Part shown: positions 51,107 through 58,752 of the stretch, piece by piece
How the letters are laid out: each line of letters begins with the position of its first letter
Position numbering within the stretch: position 1 is the first letter of the stretch
Translations under genes and position numbers: made by a program
From: a virus
Direction: 5' to 3' (one strand)
DNA length: 64,000 nucleotides
IMG/VR virus record: IMGVR_UViG_3300032046_000003
Span: 64,001-128,000 of that record
Notes under the pieces: generated by a model
The model's input: the letters and a program-made list of their open reading frames with translations, nothing else
Told to the model about the DNA's origin: nothing
Database searches by the model: none

Positions 51107-52432
51107 ATGAAACAAGAAAATACAAAATTGACCGAGCTGTTGATTAAGTTATTTGATAAAGATATTTATCAGGTCGGCGGCGTAGTCAGAGACGAGATTC
51201 TAAACAGGCCTTGTAAGGACATGGATTTTCTCGTCATAAATCGTGATTATAATTCTATAGCTAATGATCTGTCTTATTATGGTAAAACCTATTTGGTGGG
51301 CAAAAGCTTCGGTATAATAAAATTCAAGCCCAATGAAATGGATATAACAGTTGATATTGCAATTCCACGGACTGAAAAGAGCGTGGGGGTAGGACACCGG
51401 GATTTTGAGGTTAACACTAAAAACGTCAGTCTTCAGGACGATTTGGACAGGCGAGATTTTACCATGAATGCATTGGCAAAAAATTTATTGACAGGGAAGA
51501 TAACAGATATAGTTGAAGGTCAAAGAGACATAGACAAAAAATTGATATGTGTGATAACGTCAAAGTCTTTTACAGAAGACCCGCTTAGGATGATAAGAGC
51601 CTGCAGGTTCGCCTCACAATTGAATTTTCAAATAGGCTGGACCACGCAAAATCTTATAATTGAAAGCGCTGAGCTAATAAAGACAATAAGTGGAGAACGC
51701 ATACAGGAAGAACTGAACAAAATTTTGGTGTCAGACAAACCCTCAATAGGATTAAGGTATTTATCAAAACTAGGATTAATGATGTATATTGTGCCTGAAG
51801 TGGAACTTTTAAACGGCATAGAACAACCAAAAAAATATCATATGTATGATGCATTTATTCACACTATGGAAACCGTCGATCAAATAAAAAATGACTTGAC
51901 GCTAAGACTGACAGCTCTGTTGCACGATGTAGGGAAGGTAGACACCCAGACTATTGAGAATGGCGAGATACATTTTTATGAGCACGAAGACACAAGCGTT
52001 ATGAGAGCGCGAGATGTTATGTTGAGGTTAAAATATCCTAATGATATATCCGATAGGGTCCTGTTGCTGATCAAGCATCATTTGGTAGACTTGAACCTGT
52101 CAAGAAAAGGCATTAGGAAATTGATTGCGGCTGTAGGCGTTGATAATATATATGATTTACTAGAGCATAAGCGAGCTGATAAATTAGCCTCACTGCCAGA
52201 TAATGAACAGTTGGAAGATATAGAGACTCTTAAATTAAAAGTAGAAAAAGAAATAAAAAACGAAAGCGCCTTCTCTATCAAGGATTTAGACATATCAGGA
52301 GAAGACATTATGAAAATACTTAATATTCCCCCGGGGCCTAAAGTTGGCGAAGTACTTAAGTCACTGTTTGATAAGGTTATGGATAATCCTGAACTCAACG
52401 AAAAAGAGACCTTAATTAAATTAGTAGTTTAA
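51107..52432 (+). CDS. CCA-adding enzyme / tRNA nucleotidyltransferase with HD domain
   Basis: A 441-residue protein. Class II nucleotidyltransferase motifs: VGGVVRD at 23-29, KDMDF with catalytic D38 and D40, RRDFTMNALA, and EDPLRMIRACRFASQL. A C-terminal HD domain follows (LLHDVGK, H273-D274), as in bacterial CCA/HD enzymes. It would add or repair the CCA end of tRNAs, cytosolic. The start is ATG 51107; an upstream TTG at 51080 lies between the -35 and -10 boxes and cannot be in the message. There is no ribosome site, so it may be leaderless. No tRNA gene is seen in this window. Confidence 0.85.
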   Translation: MKQENTKLTELLIKLFDKDIYQVGGVVRDEILNRPCKDMDFLVINRDYNSIANDLSYYGKTYLVGKSFGIIKFKPNEMDITVDIAIPRTEKSVGVGHRDFEVNTKNVSLQDDLDRRDFTMNALAKNLLTGKITDIVEGQRDIDKKLICVITSKSFTEDPLRMIRACRFASQLNFQIGWTTQNLIIESAELIKTISGERIQEELNKILVSDKPSIGLRYLSKLGLMMYIVPEVELLNGIEQPKKYHMYDAFIHTMETVDQIKNDLTLRLTALLHDVGKVDTQTIENGEIHFYEHEDTSVMRARDVMLRLKYPNDISDRVLLLIKHHLVDLNLSRKGIRKLIAAVGVDNIYDLLEHKRADKLASLPDNEQLEDIETLKLKVEKEIKNESAFSIKDLDISGEDIMKILNIPPGPKVGEVLKSLFDKVMDNPELNEKETLIKLVV

Positions 52433-52456
52433 GTCTTCAAACAAGTGCATTATAAT
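52428..52456 (+). promoter_or_regulatory. Promoter P3 (TTTAAG-17-TATAAT)
   Basis: TTTAAG 52428-52433 overlaps the end of the CCA-enzyme gene; TATAAT 52451-52456 within TGCATTATAATA. Confidence 0.7.
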
Positions 52457-52477
52457 AAGTATAAGGAGATGAATAAA

Positions 52478-52705
52478 ATGACAGAACATGAAAAAGCATT
52501 GAGAAGAAATTTGATAGAAGATATGTATATTCAAATGCGAAGTGGATTAACTAAGGACATTAAACGAAATGCAGCAATCGGTATCATAGCAGAACTCAAA
52601 GGAATGGATTACGCTAGGAAACAAAAACAATATCAATTTGTTAACATCGCAGCCCGGCTATATAAGGAATATATAAAAGAATTCGACGAGGCAAAAAATG
52701 ATTGA
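52478..52705 (+). CDS. Small hypothetical protein
   Basis: A 75-residue helical, basic protein (EHEKALRRNLIEDMYIQMRSG). ATG 52478 is chosen because AAGGAG at 52463-52468 is 9 bases away; the ATG at 52469 touches that site. First gene after promoter P3. No family recognised. Confidence 0.6.
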   Translation: MTEHEKALRRNLIEDMYIQMRSGLTKDIKRNAAIGIIAELKGMDYARKQKQYQFVNIAARLYKEYIKEFDEAKND

Positions 52706-52970
52706 CATAGGATATTTTGGAAGAGCACATGAGAATGGGCATAGTGTTAAAAATAGTAAAGTTCATGCTATTTATAAAGGTAGGGTTTTATGTGGATATA
52801 AGCCCCATGAAACTATGAAATTTCAATGGTGTTCAACAGATGTAATGTTTAGCTATATTGAATGTCCTATTTGTAAAAAGAAAGCGGATAAAATTTGGGA
52901 CATATTAAATCCCACAATAAAATCTGGGGGACAATCATTTTTAGAATTAGCCAAAAGGGGAATGATATAA
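52698..52970 (+). CDS. Small hypothetical protein with CxxC
   Basis: A 90-residue protein overlapping the previous gene by eight bases. His-rich N-terminal half (RAHENGHSVKNSKVHAIYKG) and a CPICKKKAD knuckle near residue 58. Possibly a small zinc protein. Function unknown. Confidence 0.55.
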   Translation: MIDIGYFGRAHENGHSVKNSKVHAIYKGRVLCGYKPHETMKFQWCSTDVMFSYIECPICKKKADKIWDILNPTIKSGGQSFLELAKRGMI

Positions 52971-53129
52971 ATGAATATTATAGAACGATTTAAGAGATGG
53001 CATTTGAAATTAAAGAGAAAGAAAAGGGGGTTAAATAGAAATGAGCGAAATAGAAACTGGGGAATTGAAAATATTGTGTCCGTTCTGCGAAGCTCCTTAT
53101 ACGGCCAAAATGAAAGAAGATTTACATGA
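52971..53129 (+). CDS. Possible small basic protein (doubtful)
   Basis: A 52-residue frame, very Arg/Lys-rich (ERFKRWHLKLKRKKRG). It starts at an ATG right after the previous stop, with AAAAGGGG at 52952-52959. It overlaps the next gene in another frame by 89 bases, so it may be chance; only its first half could be useful. Confidence 0.25.
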   Translation: MNIIERFKRWHLKLKRKKRGLNRNERNRNWGIENIVSVLRSSLYGQNERRFT

Positions 53130-53235
53130 AACAGAAGGTTGTGATACATGTGGTTATGGTGAAGAGATACGCGGAACAATAACTATAACTTGCTCAAATT
53201 GTGGAAAAGTAGTTTATAAGAAAGAATATAATTGA
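53041..53235 (+). CDS. Small zinc-ribbon protein
   Basis: A 64-residue protein with three Cys pairs: CPFC, CDTC and CSNC, so one complete zinc ribbon plus a spare pair. The start follows AAAGGGGG. Typical of small phage zinc proteins that act as RNA- or protein-binding accessories; function unknown. Confidence 0.6.
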   Translation: MSEIETGELKILCPFCEAPYTAKMKEDLHETEGCDTCGYGEEIRGTITITCSNCGKVVYKKEYN

Positions 53236-53246
53236 GGAGGTAAAAA

Positions 53247-53354
53247 GTGACATCAGAAACAATCATAAAAACAATCGTATTAATTATTGGTGTTCCTTAT
53301 TTTTTATGGTGGAATTGGAAAAAAATGGCAGAACACTGGAACGATAAGTGGTGA
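53247..53354 (+). CDS. Small single-pass membrane protein
   Basis: A 35-residue protein starting at GTG 53247 after a strong GAGGAGG. One hydrophobic segment (IVLIIGVPYFLWW) is followed by a charged, Trp-rich tail. It fits neatly between its neighbours (gap of 6 bases to the next ATG). Function unknown. Confidence 0.5.
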   Translation: MTSETIIKTIVLIIGVPYFLWWNWKKMAEHWNDKW

Positions 53355-53360
53355 AAATAA

Positions 53361-53633
53361 ATGTATAAATTAATGATAGCGAAAAACAAAGTGACCCAAA
53401 AATGTGAAGTTTGCCACAAGAAAATCAATAGAGGCAGAAAAATATATATTGTAGGCGAAATAATAGCTTGTAAAATGAGCAAATTAAAAGACATTTGGAA
53501 TACATGGGGCAAATGTTGTTCAAAACTTTGTATAGATGATCTTGTATATTCAAAATATTATAAGGATAAGCCGATCGAAGATTCAATAAATCAGTTCAAA
53601 TCTTCCAATATATGCATTATAATATATACATAA
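53361..53633 (+). CDS. Small Cys-rich (treble-clef-like) protein
   Basis: A 90-residue protein with CEVCHKKINRGRKIY and later CCSKLC, a pattern of small treble-clef zinc fingers. Its last 13 codons overlap promoter P4, so coding and promoter sequence share bases. Function unknown. Confidence 0.55.
   Translation: MYKLMIAKNKVTQKCEVCHKKINRGRKIYIVGEIIACKMSKLKDIWNTWGKCCSKLCIDDLVYSKYYKDKPIEDSINQFKSSNICIIIYT
53595..53623 (+). promoter_or_regulatory. Promoter P4 (TTCAAA-17-TATAAT)
   Basis: TTCAAA 53595-53600 and TATAAT 53618-53623 inside TGCATTATAATATA. It lies within the end of the preceding coding sequence. Confidence 0.75.
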
Positions 53634-53655
53634 GGAAATGAAAGGAAGGGTTAAA

Positions 53656-53952
53656 ATGAAACAAGAAAATTTATCAGAAGCAAATAAGATACTACATAAT
53701 CTATATAATATAGAACAAATATTGGTCAAACAAGGACTGAAACCATTCTTTTATTACGGCAAAAGGAAATTAAGAGTTAAGAAATTCGCAATAGTAAAAG
53801 CATTAATGTGGGCATATAAAACTCGCAAGCCTATAACAATAATGAATAAGAAAAACATGCCGTCAATATTACAGAGAAAACCCGAAGATTACAGGCAGAA
53901 AGTTATGACGAGTTTGCAAGAATACAGGGAGTTTGAAAAGAAGTTAAGTTAA
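53656..53952 (+). CDS. Hypothetical basic protein
   Basis: A 98-residue protein from ATG 53656, chosen for the AAGGAAGGG site at 53642-53650. Lys/Arg/Tyr-rich and helical (FYYGKRKLRVKKFAIVKALMW). First gene behind P4, followed by the DUF932-like gene with which it forms a two-gene unit. No family recognised. Confidence 0.55.
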   Translation: MKQENLSEANKILHNLYNIEQILVKQGLKPFFYYGKRKLRVKKFAIVKALMWAYKTRKPITIMNKKNMPSILQRKPEDYRQKVMTSLQEYREFEKKLS

Positions 53953-53965
53953 GGAGGAGATAAAA

Positions 53966-54745
53966 ATGGAAACAATGAATATGGAGAGTATTAAGTTGAA
54001 GGCCCCAGCGGTATTTGCAACGTCCCCGGTGAAAGAAGCTTCAGATAGGTATTATTTTATATCCACAAAAGAGATAATAGACACATTAAAGACATTTGGC
54101 TGGCAGGTGACAAGCGCCCAGCAACAGGGAACACATAAACACAATGCTCATAGACAAAATTTTAAGAGGCATTTGTTAAGGTTCAGGAATCCCGAGATTG
54201 CAACCGGAGAAAACATACCAGAAATAGTTGTAATGAATTCACACGATCGAAGCACAAGATTCAAATTTTATGCGGGCATATTTAGGACAGTGTGCATGAA
54301 CGGCTTAATAATTGCCGAGACCAAAGTATCGGGGTTAAACAAAAAACACATTGGTCATATAGATATTGTTAATGAGTTTATAGAGTCTACAATAGAGAAG
54401 ACCACAGAGACGCTTTCAAAGATCAGAGAATATAAGAACACAAAACTTACTCAAGCTGAAAGGATAAGCATTGCCAGACAAGCCATAAGAATACACTGGT
54501 CACATTCAAGCTTTATTACGCCTGAACAAGTGCTGGAACCTCGCAGAGAGGAAGATAAGGGAACTGATTTATGGACCACCTTTAACGTTATTCAAGAGAA
54601 CATAATGAAAGGCGGAATGAGCAAACAATTACATGATGGCAGAGTTCACACTACTAGAGAGGTAAAGAACGTTACCGAGATAGTTGGATTTAATATCAAA
54701 CTGTGGAAGCTGTTTAAATTTGATATACTCGATGAAAGTATATAA
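53966..54745 (+). CDS. DUF932-like phage/plasmid protein
   Basis: A 259-residue protein matching the DUF932 family pattern: PEIVVMNSHDRSTRFKFYAGIFRTVCMNGLI (given here as PEIVVMNSHDRSTRF and AGIFRTVCMNGLI), then helices, and DLWTTFNVIQENIMKGG near the C-terminus. The family is common on plasmids and phages and its biochemical role is not settled. Start after AAGGAGG. Made with the small gene upstream from P4. Confidence 0.7.
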   Translation: METMNMESIKLKAPAVFATSPVKEASDRYYFISTKEIIDTLKTFGWQVTSAQQQGTHKHNAHRQNFKRHLLRFRNPEIATGENIPEIVVMNSHDRSTRFKFYAGIFRTVCMNGLIIAETKVSGLNKKHIGHIDIVNEFIESTIEKTTETLSKIREYKNTKLTQAERISIARQAIRIHWSHSSFITPEQVLEPRREEDKGTDLWTTFNVIQENIMKGGMSKQLHDGRVHTTREVKNVTEIVGFNIKLWKLFKFDILDESI

Positions 54746-54753
54746 ATTAACTG

Positions 54754-54782
54754 TGTACATTTAAAGATCCAAATGTTATAAT
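54754..54782 (+). promoter_or_regulatory. Promoter P5 (TGTACA-17-TATAAT, extended -10)
   Basis: TGTACA 54754-54759, 17-bp spacer, TATAAT 54777-54782 with TG one base upstream. Confidence 0.75.
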
Positions 54783-54790
54783 ATATTTAG

Positions 54791-54838
54791 AGGAGGTGAA
54801 GATTATAAGAAATGAGTTATTGTTTTAGTAAAGTATAA
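54791..54838 (+). promoter_or_regulatory. Orphan Shine-Dalgarno with possible leader peptides
   Basis: AGGAGGTGA at 54791-54799 is a near-perfect ribosome site about 50 bases before the true site of the HTH gene. Short frames start at GTG 54796 (11 codons) and ATG 54812 (8 codons). It may be a leader peptide or ribosome standby site. Confidence 0.3.
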
Positions 54839-54856
54839 AAAATAGGAGGAATTAAA

Positions 54857-55573
54857 ATGGTTGAAGAGATTAGACAGATACGTAGTAGAAGGGTAACAGA
54901 TCCTGTTGCAAAACAGAAAATAGTTTCAGATTATAAAGCGGGTAAAAAAATGAATCTTGATTATGCAATAGCGCTTAAAACATCTGCATCTGAAATAAAA
55001 GCTATTTTGCAAGAAGAGGGCGTGTATAAGGCGCTACCCAATAGGCGGAATCCTTGGAATTTTGATAAAAATTGGGAAATAATAAAGCAGGTATTAAAAA
55101 ATGGTGCGACCAATAAGGAAATATGTGATAATTTTAGAATCACATTAAAAACTCTAACAAATAGATTAAGTAAGAAAAAATATAAAGTTAGAAGAATTGT
55201 TAGGCCAGATGTTAGAGCAAAGGTTATTTCTCTTCATATCGCAGGTAAAAAGCCTAAAGATATAATTAGAAAAGTAGGAGCTAGCAGAATAAGCGTTTAT
55301 AGTATTATAAGTGCTTATAAAAAGTCGATGCTTAGAAATGTACCAACAGCCTCTATTTCTAGACCAGCAGTTGCCTTATCTACTTTACCGGCACAAACTA
55401 ATATAGAAGACGTCGCTAAACAAACTTCTAATATTGTTAAGGCAACCATGGAAATTATGACATTTCCAGAAGTTGTTGTTGAAAAAAGTGATGGTACAAA
55501 AATTACATATAAAAATGTTTCTCATGCACATTTAGTTAAAGCAGGTATAGTTGATATAACTAAATCACACTGA
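54857..55573 (+). CDS. Triple helix-turn-helix DNA-binding protein
   Basis: A 238-residue basic protein with three successive HTH-like units: residues about 10-60 (KQKIVSDYKAGKKM), about 70-115 (NGATNKEICDNFRITLKTL) and about 120-160 (AGKKPKDIIRKVGASRISVYSI), of the type in resolvases and sigma-like regulators. An Ala/Thr-rich linker leads to a C-terminal beta segment. A single gene between promoter P5 and a terminator, as expected for a regulator. It may control the promoter family found here; that is a guess. Confidence 0.6.
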   Translation: MVEEIRQIRSRRVTDPVAKQKIVSDYKAGKKMNLDYAIALKTSASEIKAILQEEGVYKALPNRRNPWNFDKNWEIIKQVLKNGATNKEICDNFRITLKTLTNRLSKKKYKVRRIVRPDVRAKVISLHIAGKKPKDIIRKVGASRISVYSIISAYKKSMLRNVPTASISRPAVALSTLPAQTNIEDVAKQTSNIVKATMEIMTFPEVVVEKSDGTKITYKNVSHAHLVKAGIVDITKSH

Positions 55574-55591
55574 AGAAATACTTAAATAGAT

Positions 55592-55625
55592 GGGTGGAGT
55601 ATAAATATCCGCCCTCTATTTTTTT
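55592..55625 (+). terminator. Rho-independent terminator
   Basis: GGGTGGA 55592-55598 pairs with TCCGCCC 55608-55614 (one U-G), extended by AGA/TCT with one bulged base. A T-run to 55625 follows. Confidence 0.8.
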
Positions 55626-55628
55626 CAG

Positions 55629-55657
55629 TTCAAGTTTCTTTTAATATGCATTATAAT
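55629..55657 (+). promoter_or_regulatory. Promoter P6 (TTCAAG-17-TATAAT)
   Basis: TTCAAG 55629-55634 directly after the terminator; TATAAT 55652-55657 inside TGCATTATAATATA. Confidence 0.8.
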
Positions 55658-55688
55658 ATAATTATAGAGAATGTTAAAGGAGATTAAA

Positions 55689-55874
55689 ATGAATAGGATA
55701 GATGAAAAAAACTTGATAATGGAAGACTTAAGAAGAGCAGTAGAAAATCTACGGTCGGTTGAAAAAAAGAAAAAATTTAAAAGTGACGTAGATGAACTCG
55801 ATCATAAGGCGTCATTAGAACATGCAAAATTTAGAGTATCATATCTTAGAAAGCAATTAGAGGAGGCAAGTTAA
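55689..55874 (+). CDS. Small coiled-coil protein
   Basis: A 61-residue, highly charged helical protein (Lys/Glu/Arg heptads). ATG 55689 follows AAAGGAGA; the in-frame ATG at 55671 lacks a ribosome site. The next ATG follows its stop by no gap (TAAATG). Function unknown. Confidence 0.55.
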   Translation: MNRIDEKNLIMEDLRRAVENLRSVEKKKKFKSDVDELDHKASLEHAKFRVSYLRKQLEEAS

Positions 55875-56165
55875 ATGTACAATTTTTTAATAGAGAATAG
55901 TAGATTAATAACGACGATATTCCAAATATTAATAGGGTTCGCGGCTCTAATAGTATTGTTTTTTACAATAGTGGATTATTTTACTGATAAAATTGGCAGA
56001 ATTGAAATAGGCAGGAGCCTCGCCACCCCAGCTGATCAATGCGCCAACTGTAGCTATAAAGTATATTTTCAAATAGGTCACTATCTTATAGGCAAATGGG
56101 AAAATAAAGGTCGTGTTTATTCTTATCCAAAATGGCATATTTGCCATTTAAGTAGGTTTTTTTAA
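55875..56165 (+). CDS. Small membrane protein with CxxC
   Basis: A 96-residue protein with one membrane segment (IFQILIGFAALIVLFFTIV) and a following cytosolic or external part with CANCSYK. The end overlaps the next ATG (TTTAATGG). Function unknown. Confidence 0.55.
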   Translation: MYNFLIENSRLITTIFQILIGFAALIVLFFTIVDYFTDKIGRIEIGRSLATPADQCANCSYKVYFQIGHYLIGKWENKGRVYSYPKWHICHLSRFF

Positions 56166-56677
56166 TGGACGCGGCCATAAAAACAAGTTTACAAAGACAG
56201 ATAGAGCAAGAGGGTGACAGCAAATTTTGGCGTAAAGACGGATATTATTGTTTGATTATGCGCACTCCTGAGTTGAAGACTTTATGTGGATATGTTGGTG
56301 TTCCTAGGACCTCAACTCTTTATGGCCACGATGTTTTCAGCAACAGTAAAACTAAGATTCAAAAAGACATAAATAAGATTCGCGTTCATGGGGGTTTGAC
56401 ATTTTCAGGTAAATTTGAAAAAAAAGAAGGCCTACCTTTTGAATCTTTGTCTTCAGATATTTGGTGGTTTGGTTTCGATACTGCGCATTTTCAAGATTTA
56501 GTTCCGAGTATGGAATTGTTTCCAGCCATGCAGAGAAAAAATATGCAGTATAGAGATATTAAATATGTGGAGACTGAAGTAAACAATCTACTTTCTCAAA
56601 TTAAAAAAATAGATGATAAACACTATTCATGGTTTTGGAATCTAATAGATAAATTAATTCATTTACAAGTGTTATAA
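56165..56677 (+). CDS. Conserved-type protein with HGGLTF and WWFGFDTAH motifs
   Basis: A 170-residue protein with a pattern I know from many phage and bacterial hypothetical proteins: YCLIMRTPELKTLCGYVGVP, VHGGLTFSG and WWFGFDTAHFQDLVP. The conserved His and Asp residues could bind a metal, but no function is established to my knowledge. Its 3' end overlaps promoter P7. Confidence 0.6.
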   Translation: MDAAIKTSLQRQIEQEGDSKFWRKDGYYCLIMRTPELKTLCGYVGVPRTSTLYGHDVFSNSKTKIQKDINKIRVHGGLTFSGKFEKKEGLPFESLSSDIWWFGFDTAHFQDLVPSMELFPAMQRKNMQYRDIKYVETEVNNLLSQIKKIDDKHYSWFWNLIDKLIHLQVL

Positions 56678-56690
56678 TATGTGTTATAAT
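56662..56690 (+). promoter_or_regulatory. Promoter P7 (TTTACA-17-TATAAT, extended -10)
   Basis: TTTACA 56662-56667 lies in the end of the preceding gene; TATAAT 56685-56690 has TG one base upstream. Another TGTTATAAT at 56670-56678 has no good -35. Confidence 0.8.
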
Positions 56691-56710
56691 AATATTAGAG
56701 GAGAATCATA

Positions 56711-57361
56711 ATGAGCATGGATATAAATAATCTCAGCAACGAAGAGGTCTTAAAATTAACGGAATCTGATATAGATAAATATATCAAATATGAGTGCGCC
56801 GAAGATGGAATCAAATTTGAACCTGCTCCAATAAAGCCAGAATTAACAGACAAAATAAAGCCCACAGTGGAGTGCTTTATAATGCCAAGCATGATAGTTC
56901 AAGATAAACAATTAGCACAAAATGCGCTTGATATTTTGACAGAAGGTCAAACTTTCCACGAAGAATATGATTATGCCGGGGCGGGATATGACTATAAATA
57001 TCTGGAGCCATTTAATTTTCAAATATCATCAAAAATGCTTTATGATAAAAACATTATTGATGGTTTATCAGAAAAATTAAAAAGATTTAAAATACAAAAA
57101 GAAGAATATAGCGTATTACACGCCGCCTATGAAGAAAATAAAAAGAAATATGATGTAATATCTAAAAATATTTATGCCTATATAGACAACATAAAAGAGA
57201 AATTTGAAAAAAGAAACAAATACCAAAAAACATATAACGAGTATCTCTCTTTAACAGGCGGAGACGAGCATATAGCCAAGACATTCTTTATTAAAGCATA
57301 CCCGGAGGCAGAAGAGATTTTGTTTTCGGTCGAATCAAACATATTAAAAGAGTCGATATGA
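56711..57361 (+). CDS. Hypothetical protein
   Basis: A 216-residue acidic protein with helical C-terminal half (KLKRFKIQKEEYSVLHAAYEEN). Start after AGAGGAG. No motif recognised. Overlaps the next gene (ATATGAG). Probably cytosolic. Confidence 0.55.
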   Translation: MSMDINNLSNEEVLKLTESDIDKYIKYECAEDGIKFEPAPIKPELTDKIKPTVECFIMPSMIVQDKQLAQNALDILTEGQTFHEEYDYAGAGYDYKYLEPFNFQISSKMLYDKNIIDGLSEKLKRFKIQKEEYSVLHAAYEENKKKYDVISKNIYAYIDNIKEKFEKRNKYQKTYNEYLSLTGGDEHIAKTFFIKAYPEAEEILFSVESNILKESI

Positions 57362-57645
57362 GTAATTTAGAGACTTGGAAAACTGCTGATGGCAAATATA
57401 TCATTATAAAAGACATGGAAGACGAACATCTAATTAATGCTTTCAAATATGTTGTTAACAGAATAGAATATTTAACAGCAGATCATATGAAAATTCCTAG
57501 TAAATGGATTAAATACTGGAACATATTTAAGCAAGAGATGGACGACAGAGGTTTAAATGAATTTTTTGATCAACTAGGCAGCAATTATAAAGGAGAAACT
57601 TACCAAAAGCTGTCCAAATTAGGCATAAAGAACGAGTCTATTTAG
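57358..57645 (+). CDS. Small phage protein of a common type
   Basis: A 95-residue protein of a kind frequent in Gram-positive phages: WKTADGKYIIIKDMEDEHLINAF-like start (WKTADGKYIIIKDM, HLINAFKYV) and a WIKYWNIFKQEM helix. Function unknown. Its start overlaps the stop of the gene before. Confidence 0.55.
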   Translation: MSNLETWKTADGKYIIIKDMEDEHLINAFKYVVNRIEYLTADHMKIPSKWIKYWNIFKQEMDDRGLNEFFDQLGSNYKGETYQKLSKLGIKNESI

Positions 57646-57674
57646 TTCAAGTTCAGCAAATTATGCATTATAAT
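57646..57674 (+). promoter_or_regulatory. Promoter P8 (TTCAAG-17-TATAAT)
   Basis: TTCAAG 57646-57651 begins right after a stop codon; TATAAT 57669-57674 inside TGCATTATAATATA. Confidence 0.8.
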
Positions 57675-57697
57675 ATACTTATAAGGGGTTGATAAGA

Positions 57698-57916
57698 TTG
57701 AGTATGTCTAAAGAAGAATGTAGAATGAGTTCGAGTTCGGAAATAGAATGTGAATGCGGAGAGACGGTGTTCGTCGAAGATTTAGGCGATACTCCAATGT
57801 ATTTAAGTGGTGAATGTGAAAAATGCGGAAGGCAATATGGTGGAAATGGCTTGGCAGGATTTGAATGTGAAAATGAACATGAGATAGCAGGCAAAGAGAA
57901 AAAAAATGGACATTAA
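57698..57916 (+). CDS. Small zinc-ribbon protein
   Basis: A 72-residue protein with ECECGETVF and CEKCGRQYGG, one zinc ribbon, and an acidic tail. I choose TTG 57698, nine bases from AAGGGG; ATG 57704 and TTG 57689 are alternatives. The end overlaps the next gene. Confidence 0.5.
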   Translation: MSMSKEECRMSSSSEIECECGETVFVEDLGDTPMYLSGECEKCGRQYGGNGLAGFECENEHEIAGKEKKNGH

Positions 57917-58139
57917 AAAAACACTAGATGAGCGTCCGGAAAAAATATACCCTTCGGTGGAAGAGACTAGGGATATACTCAAAAACAACCCCACGTTTAT
58001 ATCGACATTAATTGCGATAGCGCTAGTTAACGATATAAAATTAGAACCAGCAATAGCGCTCATTACATGCTTATTTCACAATGGGTTGGTTGACATGGGC
58101 GCGCTGTATCATTTTGTAAAAAGAATTAAGAACAAGTAA
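57906..58139 (+). CDS. Small hypothetical protein
   Basis: A 77-residue helical protein with a hydrophobic centre (FISTLIAIALVNDIKLEPAIALI). It may be a small membrane or packed helical protein. Overlaps the gene before it. Confidence 0.5.
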   Translation: MDIKKTLDERPEKIYPSVEETRDILKNNPTFISTLIAIALVNDIKLEPAIALITCLFHNGLVDMGALYHFVKRIKNK

Positions 58140-58152
58140 TTAGAGGGGAATT

Positions 58153-58404
58153 ATGAATCAGGCGCTTATATTTTCAACCATATCGGGCTCGATAAACATA
58201 TTGTTGGTATTATATTATATATGGTTGACTTTGAAAATAATGTGGCCATTGCAAAATAAAGTTGAGCATATGGGAAGGACAATGAACGAACAATCAGCAG
58301 TATTAAGTTCATGTGTTCATACTATAGATGGCTCAGAAAAACAAATGGCAATTTTATATAAGGTGTTAAAACAAAAGCAAGATGTCTTTAATGAAAGTCT
58401 ATAA
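58153..58404 (+). CDS. Small single-pass membrane protein
   Basis: An 83-residue protein: N-terminal membrane segment (INILLVLYYIWLTLKIMW) followed by a helical tail. Start after AGAGGGG. Function unknown. Confidence 0.5.
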   Translation: MNQALIFSTISGSINILLVLYYIWLTLKIMWPLQNKVEHMGRTMNEQSAVLSSCVHTIDGSEKQMAILYKVLKQKQDVFNESL

Positions 58405-58405
58405 T

Positions 58406-58414
58406 AAGGAGGTG
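58406..58414 (+). promoter_or_regulatory. Orphan Shine-Dalgarno
   Basis: AAGGAGGTG follows the previous stop but no sensible frame starts after it (GTG CAT TAG). The real site for the next gene is AGAGGGG about 40 bases on. Similar to the orphan site at 54791. Confidence 0.3.
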
Positions 58415-58460
58415 CATTAGTATTAAGTAGCGATTATTTTACAGAGAGGGGAATGTAAAA

Positions 58461-58691
58461 ATGACAACAACGAAGCATTTTCCAAAGTACATTAAAGAGA
58501 TAGAAAAACACGATAAATACGCCAAATACAACCGTTCTCACGAAATACCTAGTCTAAATTCAAACTCAGGCCACGGATTAATGCTAAGGGACATATTAAG
58601 ATTAAGAGATATTGCAGATGTGATCGATGTTTTGATTGATAGCGATTTTGGCAGCACAGAAACAATAAAGGAGAAGGATGAAAAAAAGTAG
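58461..58691 (+). CDS. Small hypothetical protein
   Basis: A 76-residue charged protein. The central GHGLMLRDILRLRDIADVIDVL helix (given as GHGLMLRDILRL and RDIADVIDVLI) is the only ordered-looking part. Start after AGAGGGG. No family recognised. Confidence 0.5.
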   Translation: MTTTKHFPKYIKEIEKHDKYAKYNRSHEIPSLNSNSGHGLMLRDILRLRDIADVIDVLIDSDFGSTETIKEKDEKK

Positions 58692-58694
58692 TCA

Positions 58695-58723
58695 TTTTAC
58701 AAAGTTAAAGAAATATGATATAA
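58695..58723 (+). promoter_or_regulatory. Promoter P9 (TTTACA-17-TATAAT, extended -10)
   Basis: TTTACA 58695-58700, 17-bp spacer, TATAAT 58718-58723 with TG one base upstream. Confidence 0.8.
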
Positions 58724-58752
58724 TAATATTAGAATAGATGAGGAGGTGAAAG

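Noticed and set aside
56670-56678. Additional promoter at the first TGTTATAAT
   Set aside because: No acceptable -35 box at 16-18 bp; the second copy 12 bases on has a perfect TTTACA.
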